The notes under the pieces were generated by a model that saw nothing but the letters and a program-made list of their open reading frames with translations, had not been told where the DNA came from and searched no databases. A program made the translations under genes and the position numbers. Shown here piece by piece: positions 16,220 through 24,580 of a stretch of DNA of 39,013 bases. Within the stretch, counting starts at the first letter, position 1. The number at the start of each line of letters is the position of its first letter. Source of the DNA: Bdellovibrionota bacterium (lineage in GTDB: Bacteria > Bdellovibrionota > Bacteriovoracia > Bacteriovoracales > Bacteriovoracaceae); assembly GCA_030828105.1 (NCBI GenBank), contig JAURDE010000005.1, positions 1-39,013 of the forward strand, in the 5' to 3' direction.

Positions 16220-17260
16220 ATGGAAGATCAAGCTCATTTATGGCCAAAAAGAAAACAGCATAAAATCTGGCTAGATCAATACTTTCACAATTGCTTAATT
16301 TTAAATAAATCAGCGCATACATTAAAAAACTATAAAGCTGATCTTCACAAGTTTTTTACTTGGTATGAAAACAACTATTTAGGCCTCATCCACCAAGCAA
16401 ATGGGGACACTATTTCCCATTACCAAAACTTTTTATCTAAAGGTGGTACAGTTTTGGCCAAGGTTCCATTAAAGCAAAAAATGGGCCTAGGCATAAAGAG
16501 ACTTATTAATATGGCCATATTCAAAAAAGTCGAAAAATCCTTACCTCAAATTGTTTTAGATCAAGGCCCTTTATCGGTTACCTCAAGAAGAAGACATCTT
16601 TCATCAGTTAAAAACTTTTTTGAATTTCTGAAACAAAACTATGAAGATAAGAACAAGATTTTTCAGCATAACCCCGTCAAAAACAAAATTCATGGAATTA
16701 GATTAAAAGAAATTGATGTAGAACATACAGAAATTCTCAGATCAAGAGATTGGCAAAAACTTCAAGAGGTAATTACCAGCTCGCATGACAGGGCCATGGT
16801 CCACCTTCTTTATTTTGGTGGATTTAGACTACAAGAACTATCTCAACTCAAATGGGAAGATTTCAATTTTGATCGCTACAAAGTCTACTTAGAGAGAAAA
16901 GGTGGCTATAGACAAACTCTAGAGTTAGATAATGGCCGTAAAGTATTTAACCAACTTGAATATATTAGAAGACAAAAAGGCTATCTTTTTTCACATGACG
17001 GAAATCATCCTTATACGACAAAAACCTTATATAATAGAATCATGAAGCTTTTTAAAAAAGCACAAGTAAATCCAAAACTCACCCCGCATAGTTTTAGAAA
17101 AGCATGTGCTACTAATATTTATTTAAAAACAAAAGATTTAATCTACACCAGAGATTACCTTGGGCATCATGATGCCAAAGTCACGCAAACATATATTGAT
17201 CCCGAAACTGTTCACGGGGTTACGCCAAAACTTATGGAATTAAAGGAGAATATTCTATGA
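16220..17260 (+). CDS. Tyrosine recombinase (XerC/XerD-like)
   Basis: A 346-residue site-specific recombinase. The core-binding SAM-like domain (about 14-145) is followed by the catalytic domain with every key residue: Arg203 (GGFRLQELSQL), Lys227 (ERKGG), His290 and Arg293 (HSFR), His316 (LGHHDAKVTQ) and nucleophile Tyr325. Xer proteins are usually about 300 residues; the extra length is an inserted basic segment around 76-112 in the N-terminal domain. It overlaps the next gene by four bases (ATGA), an unusual partner for a recombinase. It could be the chromosome-dimer resolvase or an orphan integrase; no att repeats or phage genes were seen nearby. Confidence 0.85.
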   Translation: MEDQAHLWPKRKQHKIWLDQYFHNCLILNKSAHTLKNYKADLHKFFTWYENNYLGLIHQANGDTISHYQNFLSKGGTVLAKVPLKQKMGLGIKRLINMAIFKKVEKSLPQIVLDQGPLSVTSRRRHLSSVKNFFEFLKQNYEDKNKIFQHNPVKNKIHGIRLKEIDVEHTEILRSRDWQKLQEVITSSHDRAMVHLLYFGGFRLQELSQLKWEDFNFDRYKVYLERKGGYRQTLELDNGRKVFNQLEYIRRQKGYLFSHDGNHPYTTKTLYNRIMKLFKKAQVNPKLTPHSFRKACATNIYLKTKDLIYTRDYLGHHDAKVTQTYIDPETVHGVTPKLMELKENIL

Positions 17261-17865
17261 AAAAGTTTTTAATGTTATTTTTGTTTATTGTTTTTATCCC
17301 CAATTCTCATGCCGACATTTTTCTTGAGCCACATCTTTCCTTAGGTATTATTGGAGACGCTACCGAAAGTGGAGGTGGTAATAAAGAATACGATACGTCT
17401 GACGTTAACCTAGGTCTAAAAGCAGGTTACTCTGTAATGATGTTTAATTTTGGTATCGACTATACAATCGGCCAACAAACATGGGAAATAGAGGCCCCAT
17501 CAAATGCCGCAGGACTTGGTCTCAAAGAAGAATTTGATTCCAGAACATGGGGTCTTTTTGGAGGTGTAGAATTTCCTATTCTTTTAAGAGCATGGGTCAC
17601 CTACTATTTTGATGCAAAATTAGAAGATACCAACGAAAACCCTACTTTTGATAAAGACGATGAGCTCTCCGGAAGCGGATTTGGACTTGGCCTTGGCTAT
17701 ACTCTCCTACCTCTTTTAAGTATCAATATAGAGTACCGCTCATTCACATACGATACTTTTAAAGATAACAGCTCAGGTGAAAAATTAAACCTTCCAACTG
17801 GATCCACTGGTGAATTTGAGCATAGTCAAATCTATGTAGGAATAAGTTTACCTATTACAATTTAA
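17257..17865 (+). CDS. Outer-membrane beta-barrel protein
   Basis: Signal peptide (MKKFLMLFLFIVFIPNSHA), then about 180 residues of alternating strand pattern with aromatic girdle residues and Gly-rich turns, ending in a hydrophobic last strand (HSQIYVGISLPITI). The size fits a small eight-stranded OmpA/OmpW-like barrel. A consensus AAAGGAG lies before the ATG, which overlaps the recombinase stop by four bases. The strong two-way hairpin 12 bases downstream separates it from the convergent giant fibre gene. Confidence 0.7.
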   Translation: MKKFLMLFLFIVFIPNSHADIFLEPHLSLGIIGDATESGGGNKEYDTSDVNLGLKAGYSVMMFNFGIDYTIGQQTWEIEAPSNAAGLGLKEEFDSRTWGLFGGVEFPILLRAWVTYYFDAKLEDTNENPTFDKDDELSGSGFGLGLGYTLLPLLSINIEYRSFTYDTFKDNSSGEKLNLPTGSTGEFEHSQIYVGISLPITI

Positions 17866-17876
17866 AATTTTTCAGA

Positions 17877-17910
17877 AAGATGGTGGTGGAGAGTCCTTCA
17901 TCACCATTTT
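17877..17910. terminator. Bidirectional terminator between barrel and fibre genes
   Basis: GATGGTGGTG (17879-17888) pairs with CATCACCATT (about 17899-17908) using two G-U pairs, around a 10-nt loop. T-rich runs follow on both strands (TTTTAGTTTT on plus; TTTCTGAAAAATTTT on minus). It sits between two convergent stop codons. Confidence 0.7.
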
Positions 17911-20900
17911 AGTTTTGGATATTTAAAATCGCCTCTATTTTTTCTAGCCTGGCCTTAAGCTCTAAATTCTCTTTTTGTAAACGCTCATTTTCTTCTTCAA
18001 GCGATGCCACTCTTCGCTCTATCTCTTCCCAAGCACCTTGCATAACCTCAAGCTTGCGAATATTTTCCTCTATTTCCTTTTGCTGCTCTTGAGTTGCATT
18101 TATATGCGCCCAATGAATGGGATCCACATTAAGTTGAAGATAACCATTTTTATCTTCTGACACCGCTTCAGGAATAACCTTCTGTACACTTTGGGCAATA
18201 AAACCAACAATCTCTGGATCACTAGGCAGACCAATAGGATTATTCTTTTTATAATTAAACACAATAGGTTCTAAGTCCATTATCTGCTCAAGGCCGTTTT
18301 TATATGCACCTTTGATATCCTTTAATCTTTCATCTGAAGCATTTGTCCAGGCCGTACCCGTTGAAAGTCCAGCAGGGCCAACAACATGAAGAGAATAACT
18401 AGGTGTAAAGCTATTAAAGGCCGCTCCACCTGGAATTCCAACATTACCATTTTCTAAAATGATAAGACCCTCATTAACACCCGAATCAATATCATCAATA
18501 TCCCCTGTATCAATCCCAATAGAAAACCTTGCCGTATTATTAGCAATATTTCCTATCTTCCAACCTTTTTCACCTGTCACACCGTCCTCACCCTCATTGC
18601 CTGTATCACTAATTCCCATAGTTATGAAAACGGGATCATCATCAGGAGATAATGAATTATTTCTCAACATAAGAGAGACCGGACTATCGGCCGCGCGACT
18701 ACTTTCAATAGTCAGACCAGGAAAAACATCTAAACTATCCGACGTATTTGTATCGTAGATATGAAGCATTGATGTTGGCGTAGTCGCTCCAATACCAATT
18801 TCACCACTATTTAAAATTCTCATGCGTTCTGCTAGAGAAGTATCATCAACAGAAGTGCTAAAAGATAAATGAGCGCCATCAACTGATGAGTTTGCAGATG
18901 TCTGAAGACTTGATATTCTCGCCCCGTCATTTCCAAGGACATCAAAATCAATTTTTGCATTAACTTCATTAACGGTACCTCTAACACCATCTAGTGTTAG
19001 TTTAACGGAACCATCAGCATAATTTCCTGTTCCTTCAACCTTTATACCTTCTAAGGCAGCAGTCGATAGAATATGAAGTCTTTCTGTAGGGGCCGTTTTA
19101 TTGATCCCTATATTACCTGTTACATAAGCATTTCCTGAAACATGAAATTTTTCCTCAGGGTCATCTGTGCCAATTCCCACATTGCCTGAATCATGCTCAA
19201 TAGACACTAATTTTGTTAAGGACCCAAGATTATCAAATTGAATATGAAGATCATTAATATAATTCGCATTACTAAAAGCATTACTATGGGCCACTATCGA
19301 CCAACCCCTCGTGGCCACATCTTCGACTTGCTTACTACCATCACCTTGAGTCATTAGAGTCAGTGAAGAAGTCTGATTAACCTGGTCGCCGGAAGTATCT
19401 ATAATAATCTCTGAATCATCATCTGCAGTTTGGTAAATATGGATATTTTCAACTGGAGCACTCGAGCCTAGGCCTAAATAACCAGTAGACGCCAGTCTCA
19501 TTCTTTCACTAAGAAGATCAGGAGTTGCTACAGTATCACCACCAGCAAAAACGAGATCACCAGTAAATGTTGTACTATTATCACCCGTGAACTCTTTAAA
19601 TATTGACCACACATGTGTGTTATCTATATTTTTTAGAGAAAGCCCAATGTCATCGAAATTATCCGTTGGTCTTAGAGCTATAGTTGCTCTTCCATCTGTA
19701 TTGGTTACGTAGTCAATAGGCTTAATTTCTATTGTTGAGCTTGGGTCAGATACGCCAATACCAACTAACCCATTTTCATCTATGATCATCCGCTCTGAAC
19801 CAGCTGTATTAAAGCGAATTTTATCCTCATCGGGGTTGGCCTCAACGTTAACATAGGTATCTTGGTCAATATCTCGAGTTTGGGTTATATTAGGACTTCC
19901 GGTAAAACTCAAATTTCCTGCACCATCGGTTATAAGGATATTTCCAGAACTTCCATCCACAGAAGGGAGAGTATATATTGTATCAGAGGCCATACCTGTT
20001 GGAGCTCTTAAACCTACATAGTTTGTAGCATTATCAGTTCTTAAATGCATTTCACCAACTGAAGTGTCATCACCTATTATTGTATTTCCTCTTATATCGA
20101 ATTTGGCCTCAGGTATAGAGTCTCCAACCGTGATATTACCTGTAGGCATTAACTTGAGCGCAGTCGTATAAGTTTGTCCGCCATACGACTCAGGACCTGA
20201 GGCACCAACTTTTAGCAATAATCCATCTTCCGCACCACCGGCCGTAAACACTGTCTGACTAGCATCAACGGTAACATACCAGTGATCACTAACATCTAAT
20301 GCTTGTCCACCTATTGTTGCTGAAGGTCCTAGATCTAATTTAAGCTCTGGACTAGAAACCCCTAGACCAACTCTATTATTTATAGAATCTACAAATAATG
20401 TATCATTATCAAAAGTAATGTCTCCACTTCCTTTAATTGTCATTGCTGTATTCAAAGTACCAGCATTATTAGTTTTGAAGTTTAAATCTCCTACTTCTGC
20501 ACCATCGGTTGCATCAGAAAGAACGGCCTCGATCATAGCAATGGATTCAGGATTTCCGGCATCATCTTCAGTAGCAAAATTCATAGAAGCACCAATACCA
20601 CTTGATCCATTGCTACCGCTGTTTTCATGAGAAACCGTCAAGACATTTGTTACTCCAGAACTTAAATCGCTCTTTCTTATATCAACTACACCGGATCCAT
20701 TTGATGTCAGCACCAAATCTCTATCTGTAGATACTTCTGTATTTGTAGTTATGGTATTATCATTTATTTGAACTTCATCAAAATCTGCCATTCCTGTTGT
20801 TGTTTGAAAGTTTGTCGCAAGAACGGTACCGTTAACATGCAGTTTCTCTGTTGGTACATCAATACCAATTCCCACATTTCCTGTATCATAAGAAATATTT

Positions 20901-23437
20901 AAATGTTTTGTTGGTGTACCAGAATCATAAAAGTAAAAAGATAGATCGTTAATATCATCTGGAACTGAATAGGAGTTGGATCTCGCTATTATAGACCATC
21001 CCTTGACTGAGGCATCTGATACTTGCTTATTTCCATCGCCTCCATCTGTAATAAAAGATAAGCGAGATGACTGAGCTGGGTCAGTCCCTGGTGTATCAAG
21101 AAGTAGCTCTACCCCGGTACTGGCCGTTTTATAGAGGTGTATATCTTCTTTAGGAGTGGCCGTACCAACACCAACTCGACCATCTGATGTAAATCGTACT
21201 CTTTCAGCTAAATTTGCTGGATCTGCCTCTGGGGCCCCTCCTGCAAAAACAAGATCGCCTTCAAAAGTTGAAATATTATCTCCGGTAAAGTCTTTAAAGA
21301 TAGACCATACATGTTCACCATTATTATTATTTAAAGATATTCCAATATCATCTTCATTATCTGTCGTCTCAACTGATAACGAAGATCTTCCATCGGTATT
21401 GGCCAAGTAATCATCAGCTTTTAAATGAAAGATTGAGTTAGGGTTACTCGTTCCCACCCCCATATTTCCATTAACATCTATCGTAACCTGGGCGTTGACC
21501 GGATTCCATGCAGATGTATCAGCAAAAATCTTCAACTTATTTGCATCACCTTCATCTATTCCCATATACCAATTTTGTTCTACAACTGGACCCGGATCGC
21601 TACTTCTTAGTTGTAGAAAAACATCTCCATCTGCGTTTTCATTTTCTATAACAACCCCAGTATTGCTTTCACTAGACTTTACATGAAGCATTTGCTCAGG
21701 AAGTGTATTATTAACCCCTATATAGGCCATAGGTCCTGGGATTAAAGAAATATGGCCTCCCGTGGCCGCTTCATTTTCAATAGTAATAAATTCGTCTGGA
21801 GCTGCTTTAAACCCAAAAAGACCTTTTCGTGTAGTAGCACCATCTGGATAAAGTTCAATAAAAGAATGATCAGTTCCCTCTAAGCGCATAATAGCACCAT
21901 TTCCATTTACATGAAGAGGAACTTGAGGATCTGAGTTACCAAGTCCTAAAAAACCATTCGAATCTATTTTAAGAGCAGCACTATCTCCATCTCGATTAAA
22001 AATCGTAAATTCATTTTCTACATCTAAACCAATATCATATACAAAGACTGTATCTGCAGGATCAGTTCGATGAAACCTAAGCATTCTTCCTAACGTATCT
22101 GATCCAAAGGTTTTTCCATCCGTATCATCTTTAATGGTAATAGTGACATCATTTCCACCGCCGTCGCCGCCAGTGGCATCAGAGTCTGTATTATTGGCGG
22201 TAAAACCTCCTGCAAGACTATAGCCACCAACATTTAAAAGACTATTTCCACCTAGATCTAAATCGTTAGTCATAACGACTGAACCATCCCGCTTAAGAAA
22301 CTTTGTCAGCTCTCCGGCCAAATTGTCTCCCACTATATCTAATCCAGTTAACTCACAAAAACTTTGATTTGATACCGTACATGTTCCACTAGCAACTTGA
22401 CCGGCATCTAAACCAAAGCCTGCTGCTAAATCCTGTGTGGTGACTGTTCCATCAACAATCTTACTGGAGGTAATTGAGTTGTCTTGGAGTTTAGCGTTTG
22501 TTATCGAACCATCCGCAATTTTAGAGCTTGTTATCGCACTATCAGCAATATTACTGGTTGTAATTGAGCCCGCTGTACCAGACAGCACAGATCCCGGAAT
22601 CCACTTGCTTCCAGCATTATCCCAGATGAGGGCCTGACCATCTGTTGGTGCAGTTGTAGAAGTGTCAACATCATCAAGTTCATTAATACCAAATGTAACA
22701 ACTCCCTTTTTCCCAAAAACACTTGTCACCTCGTTGCTGTTAACAATTTTATCCCAACAACAACCTTCTCGATAAATCGCCCAGTCTCCAACATTCCAAT
22801 TAGATATTCCATCAAGATTAAAAGTACCGGCAACATTGACAACATAATAGGTTCCATTAGCGGGACTCAAAGTAGATATATCAGCACCACCTGCTATAAC
22901 TTGTCCCAGGTTAGCATCCCAAGTCCCACCAAAGATTAAGTTGCTTAGGGCTGCCGGTTCCCACTTATCAACACCTGCATTCCAACGCAGAACATCTCCA
23001 TCATTAGCGCCCATATTATTGAGCTTGATAGCGGTTATACTTTTATCAGAGAAATCAAAAAAGATTTGAAAAGTGGCCGAAGCATTGGCCGTATTTAAGA
23101 TTAAATTAAAAGTTTCACTTATAACAAAAGAGATTTGCTTAGAGGCATTGGCAATGATTTGTCTTGATTCTTGAGCTTCAATAATCATTCGATCATCTAG
23201 ACCTGGCCCATTAACTTGAAGTGTTTTTACGCGGTCAAGGTTTTGTCCTTGAATATAGAGTTGATTATTATAGATTTGAACACGGTCAATTTTTATACTA
23301 TTGTCCGTCGGTTTAAAGAAAGACTTTTCTATTCCTAAATTTGCATCATCACCTAACTTAATCGATCCACGATTACTTGGGTTAGGCAGACAACTAACCA
23401 ATAGAAATAATATAAGCAGATTTAAATTAAACTTCAT
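17909..23437 (-). CDS. Giant trimeric fibre lipoprotein with C-terminal S74 intramolecular chaperone
   Basis: An 1842-residue surface protein. It begins with a lipoprotein signal (LLVSC, Cys16), then a TIG-like domain (about 45-130) and phage-fibre-type modules (GDVLRWNAG, NVGDWAIYREG, SVFGKKGVVTF). A run of I-x-x-S-K-I-x-D-G-S hexad-like repeats (about 290-340) suits a triple beta-helix. Many NVGIGT-x-x-P-x-E-x-LHV-x-G repeats fill the long shaft. The end is an S74 domain: ASDERLKDI with the catalytic Ser1701/Lys1706 dyad, EIVGFIAQSVQKVIPEAV, and a final coiled coil (about 1785-1840). S74 domains trimerise fibres and then cut themselves off. ATG at 23437 preferred; a TTG lies one codon upstream. 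Comparable lipid-anchored chimeric fibres serve in prey recognition in Bdellovibrio; that role is inferred here. Confidence 0.85.
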   Translation of the reverse strand: MKFNLNLLILFLLVSCLPNPSNRGSIKLGDDANLGIEKSFFKPTDNSIKIDRVQIYNNQLYIQGQNLDRVKTLQVNGPGLDDRMIIEAQESRQIIANASKQISFVISETFNLILNTANASATFQIFFDFSDKSITAIKLNNMGANDGDVLRWNAGVDKWEPAALSNLIFGGTWDANLGQVIAGGADISTLSPANGTYYVVNVAGTFNLDGISNWNVGDWAIYREGCCWDKIVNSNEVTSVFGKKGVVTFGINELDDVDTSTTAPTDGQALIWDNAGSKWIPGSVLSGTAGSITTSNIADSAITSSKIADGSITNAKLQDNSITSSKIVDGTVTTQDLAAGFGLDAGQVASGTCTVSNQSFCELTGLDIVGDNLAGELTKFLKRDGSVVMTNDLDLGGNSLLNVGGYSLAGGFTANNTDSDATGGDGGGNDVTITIKDDTDGKTFGSDTLGRMLRFHRTDPADTVFVYDIGLDVENEFTIFNRDGDSAALKIDSNGFLGLGNSDPQVPLHVNGNGAIMRLEGTDHSFIELYPDGATTRKGLFGFKAAPDEFITIENEAATGGHISLIPGPMAYIGVNNTLPEQMLHVKSSESNTGVVIENENADGDVFLQLRSSDPGPVVEQNWYMGIDEGDANKLKIFADTSAWNPVNAQVTIDVNGNMGVGTSNPNSIFHLKADDYLANTDGRSSLSVETTDNEDDIGISLNNNNGEHVWSIFKDFTGDNISTFEGDLVFAGGAPEADPANLAERVRFTSDGRVGVGTATPKEDIHLYKTASTGVELLLDTPGTDPAQSSRLSFITDGGDGNKQVSDASVKGWSIIARSNSYSVPDDINDLSFYFYDSGTPTKHLNISYDTGNVGIGIDVPTEKLHVNGTVLATNFQTTTGMADFDEVQINDNTITTNTEVSTDRDLVLTSNGSGVVDIRKSDLSSGVTNVLTVSHENSGSNGSSGIGASMNFATEDDAGNPESIAMIEAVLSDATDGAEVGDLNFKTNNAGTLNTAMTIKGSGDITFDNDTLFVDSINNRVGLGVSSPELKLDLGPSATIGGQALDVSDHWYVTVDASQTVFTAGGAEDGLLLKVGASGPESYGGQTYTTALKLMPTGNITVGDSIPEAKFDIRGNTIIGDDTSVGEMHLRTDNATNYVGLRAPTGMASDTIYTLPSVDGSSGNILITDGAGNLSFTGSPNITQTRDIDQDTYVNVEANPDEDKIRFNTAGSERMIIDENGLVGIGVSDPSSTIEIKPIDYVTNTDGRATIALRPTDNFDDIGLSLKNIDNTHVWSIFKEFTGDNSTTFTGDLVFAGGDTVATPDLLSERMRLASTGYLGLGSSAPVENIHIYQTADDDSEIIIDTSGDQVNQTSSLTLMTQGDGSKQVEDVATRGWSIVAHSNAFSNANYINDLHIQFDNLGSLTKLVSIEHDSGNVGIGTDDPEEKFHVSGNAYVTGNIGINKTAPTERLHILSTAALEGIKVEGTGNYADGSVKLTLDGVRGTVNEVNAKIDFDVLGNDGARISSLQTSANSSVDGAHLSFSTSVDDTSLAERMRILNSGEIGIGATTPTSMLHIYDTNTSDSLDVFPGLTIESSRAADSPVSLMLRNNSLSPDDDPVFITMGISDTGNEGEDGVTGEKGWKIGNIANNTARFSIGIDTGDIDDIDSGVNEGLIILENGNVGIPGGAAFNSFTPSYSLHVVGPAGLSTGTAWTNASDERLKDIKGAYKNGLEQIMDLEPIVFNYKKNNPIGLPSDPEIVGFIAQSVQKVIPEAVSEDKNGYLQLNVDPIHWAHINATQEQQKEIEENIRKLEVMQGAWEEIERRVASLEEENERLQKENLELKARLEKIEAILNIQN
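19134..19780 (-). repeat. Internal duplication in the fibre gene, copy 2
   Basis: Encodes about 215 residues running from NGLVGIGVSDP through HVWSIFKEFTGDN, GDLVFAGG and GWSIVAHSN to GNVGIGTDDPEEKFHVSG. It matches copy 1 (20829-21480) segment by segment in the same order, with diverged sequence. These are shaft repeats of the fibre, not a mobile element. Confidence 0.8.
20829..21480 (-). repeat. Internal duplication in the fibre gene, copy 1
   Basis: Encodes about 217 residues from NGNMGVGTSNP through HVWSIFKDFTGDN, GDLVFAGG and GWSIIARSN to GNVGIGIDVPTEKLHVNG. It is collinear with copy 2. The two copies are separated by about 1 kb of other shaft sequence. Confidence 0.8.
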
Positions 23438-23713
23438 CAACTACAACCAGTTAACCCTACTAAGTTATTAATATTTTACTTTTAAGTTTCGGGATTTAGA
23501 GGGGTCTTCTTTAGGAAAATTAAGGACATAGGAAATTCCCATGACTTATATGGCAATTTATTTTTGTCCCAGAAAACGTATAAAACTACTCTAAAAAGAA
23601 TTCGCCACAGGCATAAGGCACTACTCAATAAATTTTATTGATTTGACCGACTATTTACTTCCGGAAAGAGTGGCCAAGTTATCAAAAATAAAGCAATTCA
23701 TTAGAATAGTACT
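23438..23713. promoter_or_regulatory. Divergent control region between fibre and barrel lipoprotein
   Basis: A 276-bp AT-rich gap between the start of the minus-strand fibre gene and the plus-strand barrel gene, so it must hold promoters for both. No convincing -35/-10 pair, operator or hairpin could be fixed by eye. Confidence 0.5.
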
Positions 23714-24580
23714 ATGTTAACAAAATGGGCCATCATATTCAGTTCACTTATTTTCTACTCATGCAGCATCCCCTCCGCTAAAACAAAAAAGGTAGAAAAA
23801 GAAACAAATCAAGTACCCGTTGAAAAACAAGAACCCGACTTAGAAGACGAAATCGATAAAATGCTTGAGTCCCCAGGTGAAAAAAAAATAGAGAAGCTTG
23901 AGAGACTGAAAAGCCGGAAAAAAGATTACACCCTAGATTTTTCTATATCATATGAAGGCAACTCTTTTGACGAAGATATAGACGGTGAAACTAAAATTGA
24001 AGGCAGAATGATAGGTGTTGGCGGTGAGCTTGAATATGGAAAAGAGCTCGATTTGGACTTTGATTTACTCGCTTATGCAAAGCTAGGACTTTATGGAGAT
24101 GCAGAATTTTCCCAAACAAGTAGATCATATACATCACCAAATACAATTTCACTCGGGGCCTTTCTTATCCACCGGACTTGGGATAGAGACATCAAACCAA
24201 TTATTGGTGTTGAAAGAGAGGAAATATCCTATGTAAGTGCTGACAAAGAAGTAGACCTTTCTACTGTCAATATTTTTGAACAGATCTCCGGCACAAAGGG
24301 ACTATTTTATAATGCTCTTTTAGGCGCCCAATACCACCATTTTTTATTTGATAGTAAAACGATTTGGACTTTTATGGCCGGGTTTTCTTTACTTGGAGAG
24401 GCCAATAGTAATAAAGGTGAACTAGAGCAAAGTTTAAATTCTTTTAAACTCATTGGTAAAGTTAAATGGAATTTCTCAGAAAGCTATTTTCTTGGTGGAA
24501 GATATCAGTATAGCTCCATCGAAGGTATTCGTAGTACCACATTCTATAATTATGCGCTTATTTTTGGGTTTAGGCTTTAA
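23714..24580 (+). CDS. Outer-membrane beta-barrel lipoprotein
   Basis: A lipobox FYSC (Cys17) is followed by a charged linker of about 55 residues rich in K, E and D, then from about residue 72 a barrel-like domain with alternating hydrophobic strands (YTLDFSISYEG, GRMIGVGGELEYG, LLAYAKLGLYG, GGRYQYSSIEG) and a C-terminal aromatic strand (YNYALIFGFRL) typical of outer-membrane proteins. The combination of lipid anchor, spacer and barrel is unusual. It is transcribed divergently from the giant fibre gene, and its stop shares the palindrome TTAA with the stop of the next, convergent giant gene. No family recognised; a role in holding or exporting neighbouring fibres is speculation. Confidence 0.7.
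   Translation: MLTKWAIIFSSLIFYSCSIPSAKTKKVEKETNQVPVEKQEPDLEDEIDKMLESPGEKKIEKLERLKSRKKDYTLDFSISYEGNSFDEDIDGETKIEGRMIGVGGELEYGKELDLDFDLLAYAKLGLYGDAEFSQTSRSYTSPNTISLGAFLIHRTWDRDIKPIIGVEREEISYVSADKEVDLSTVNIFEQISGTKGLFYNALLGAQYHHFLFDSKTIWTFMAGFSLLGEANSNKGELEQSLNSFKLIGKVKWNFSESYFLGGRYQYSSIEGIRSTTFYNYALIFGFRL

Noticed and set aside
18780-21960. Repeated elements that might be read as a CRISPR array or tandem DNA repeat
   Set aside because: The repeats are protein-level shaft motifs (NVGIGT-x-x-P) with diverged DNA and irregular spacing.
18459-22637. Several 60-100-codon plus-strand frames inside the fibre gene, Ser/Pro/Ile-rich
   Set aside because: They mirror the repetitive codon use of the fibre on the opposite strand and have no independent signals.
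16220-23437. A prophage remnant, suggested by a tyrosine recombinase next to a phage-fibre-like protein
   Set aside because: No capsid, terminase, portal, lysis or att repeats. The fibre has a lipoprotein anchor and the neighbours are outer-membrane proteins, so a cellular surface role is more likely.
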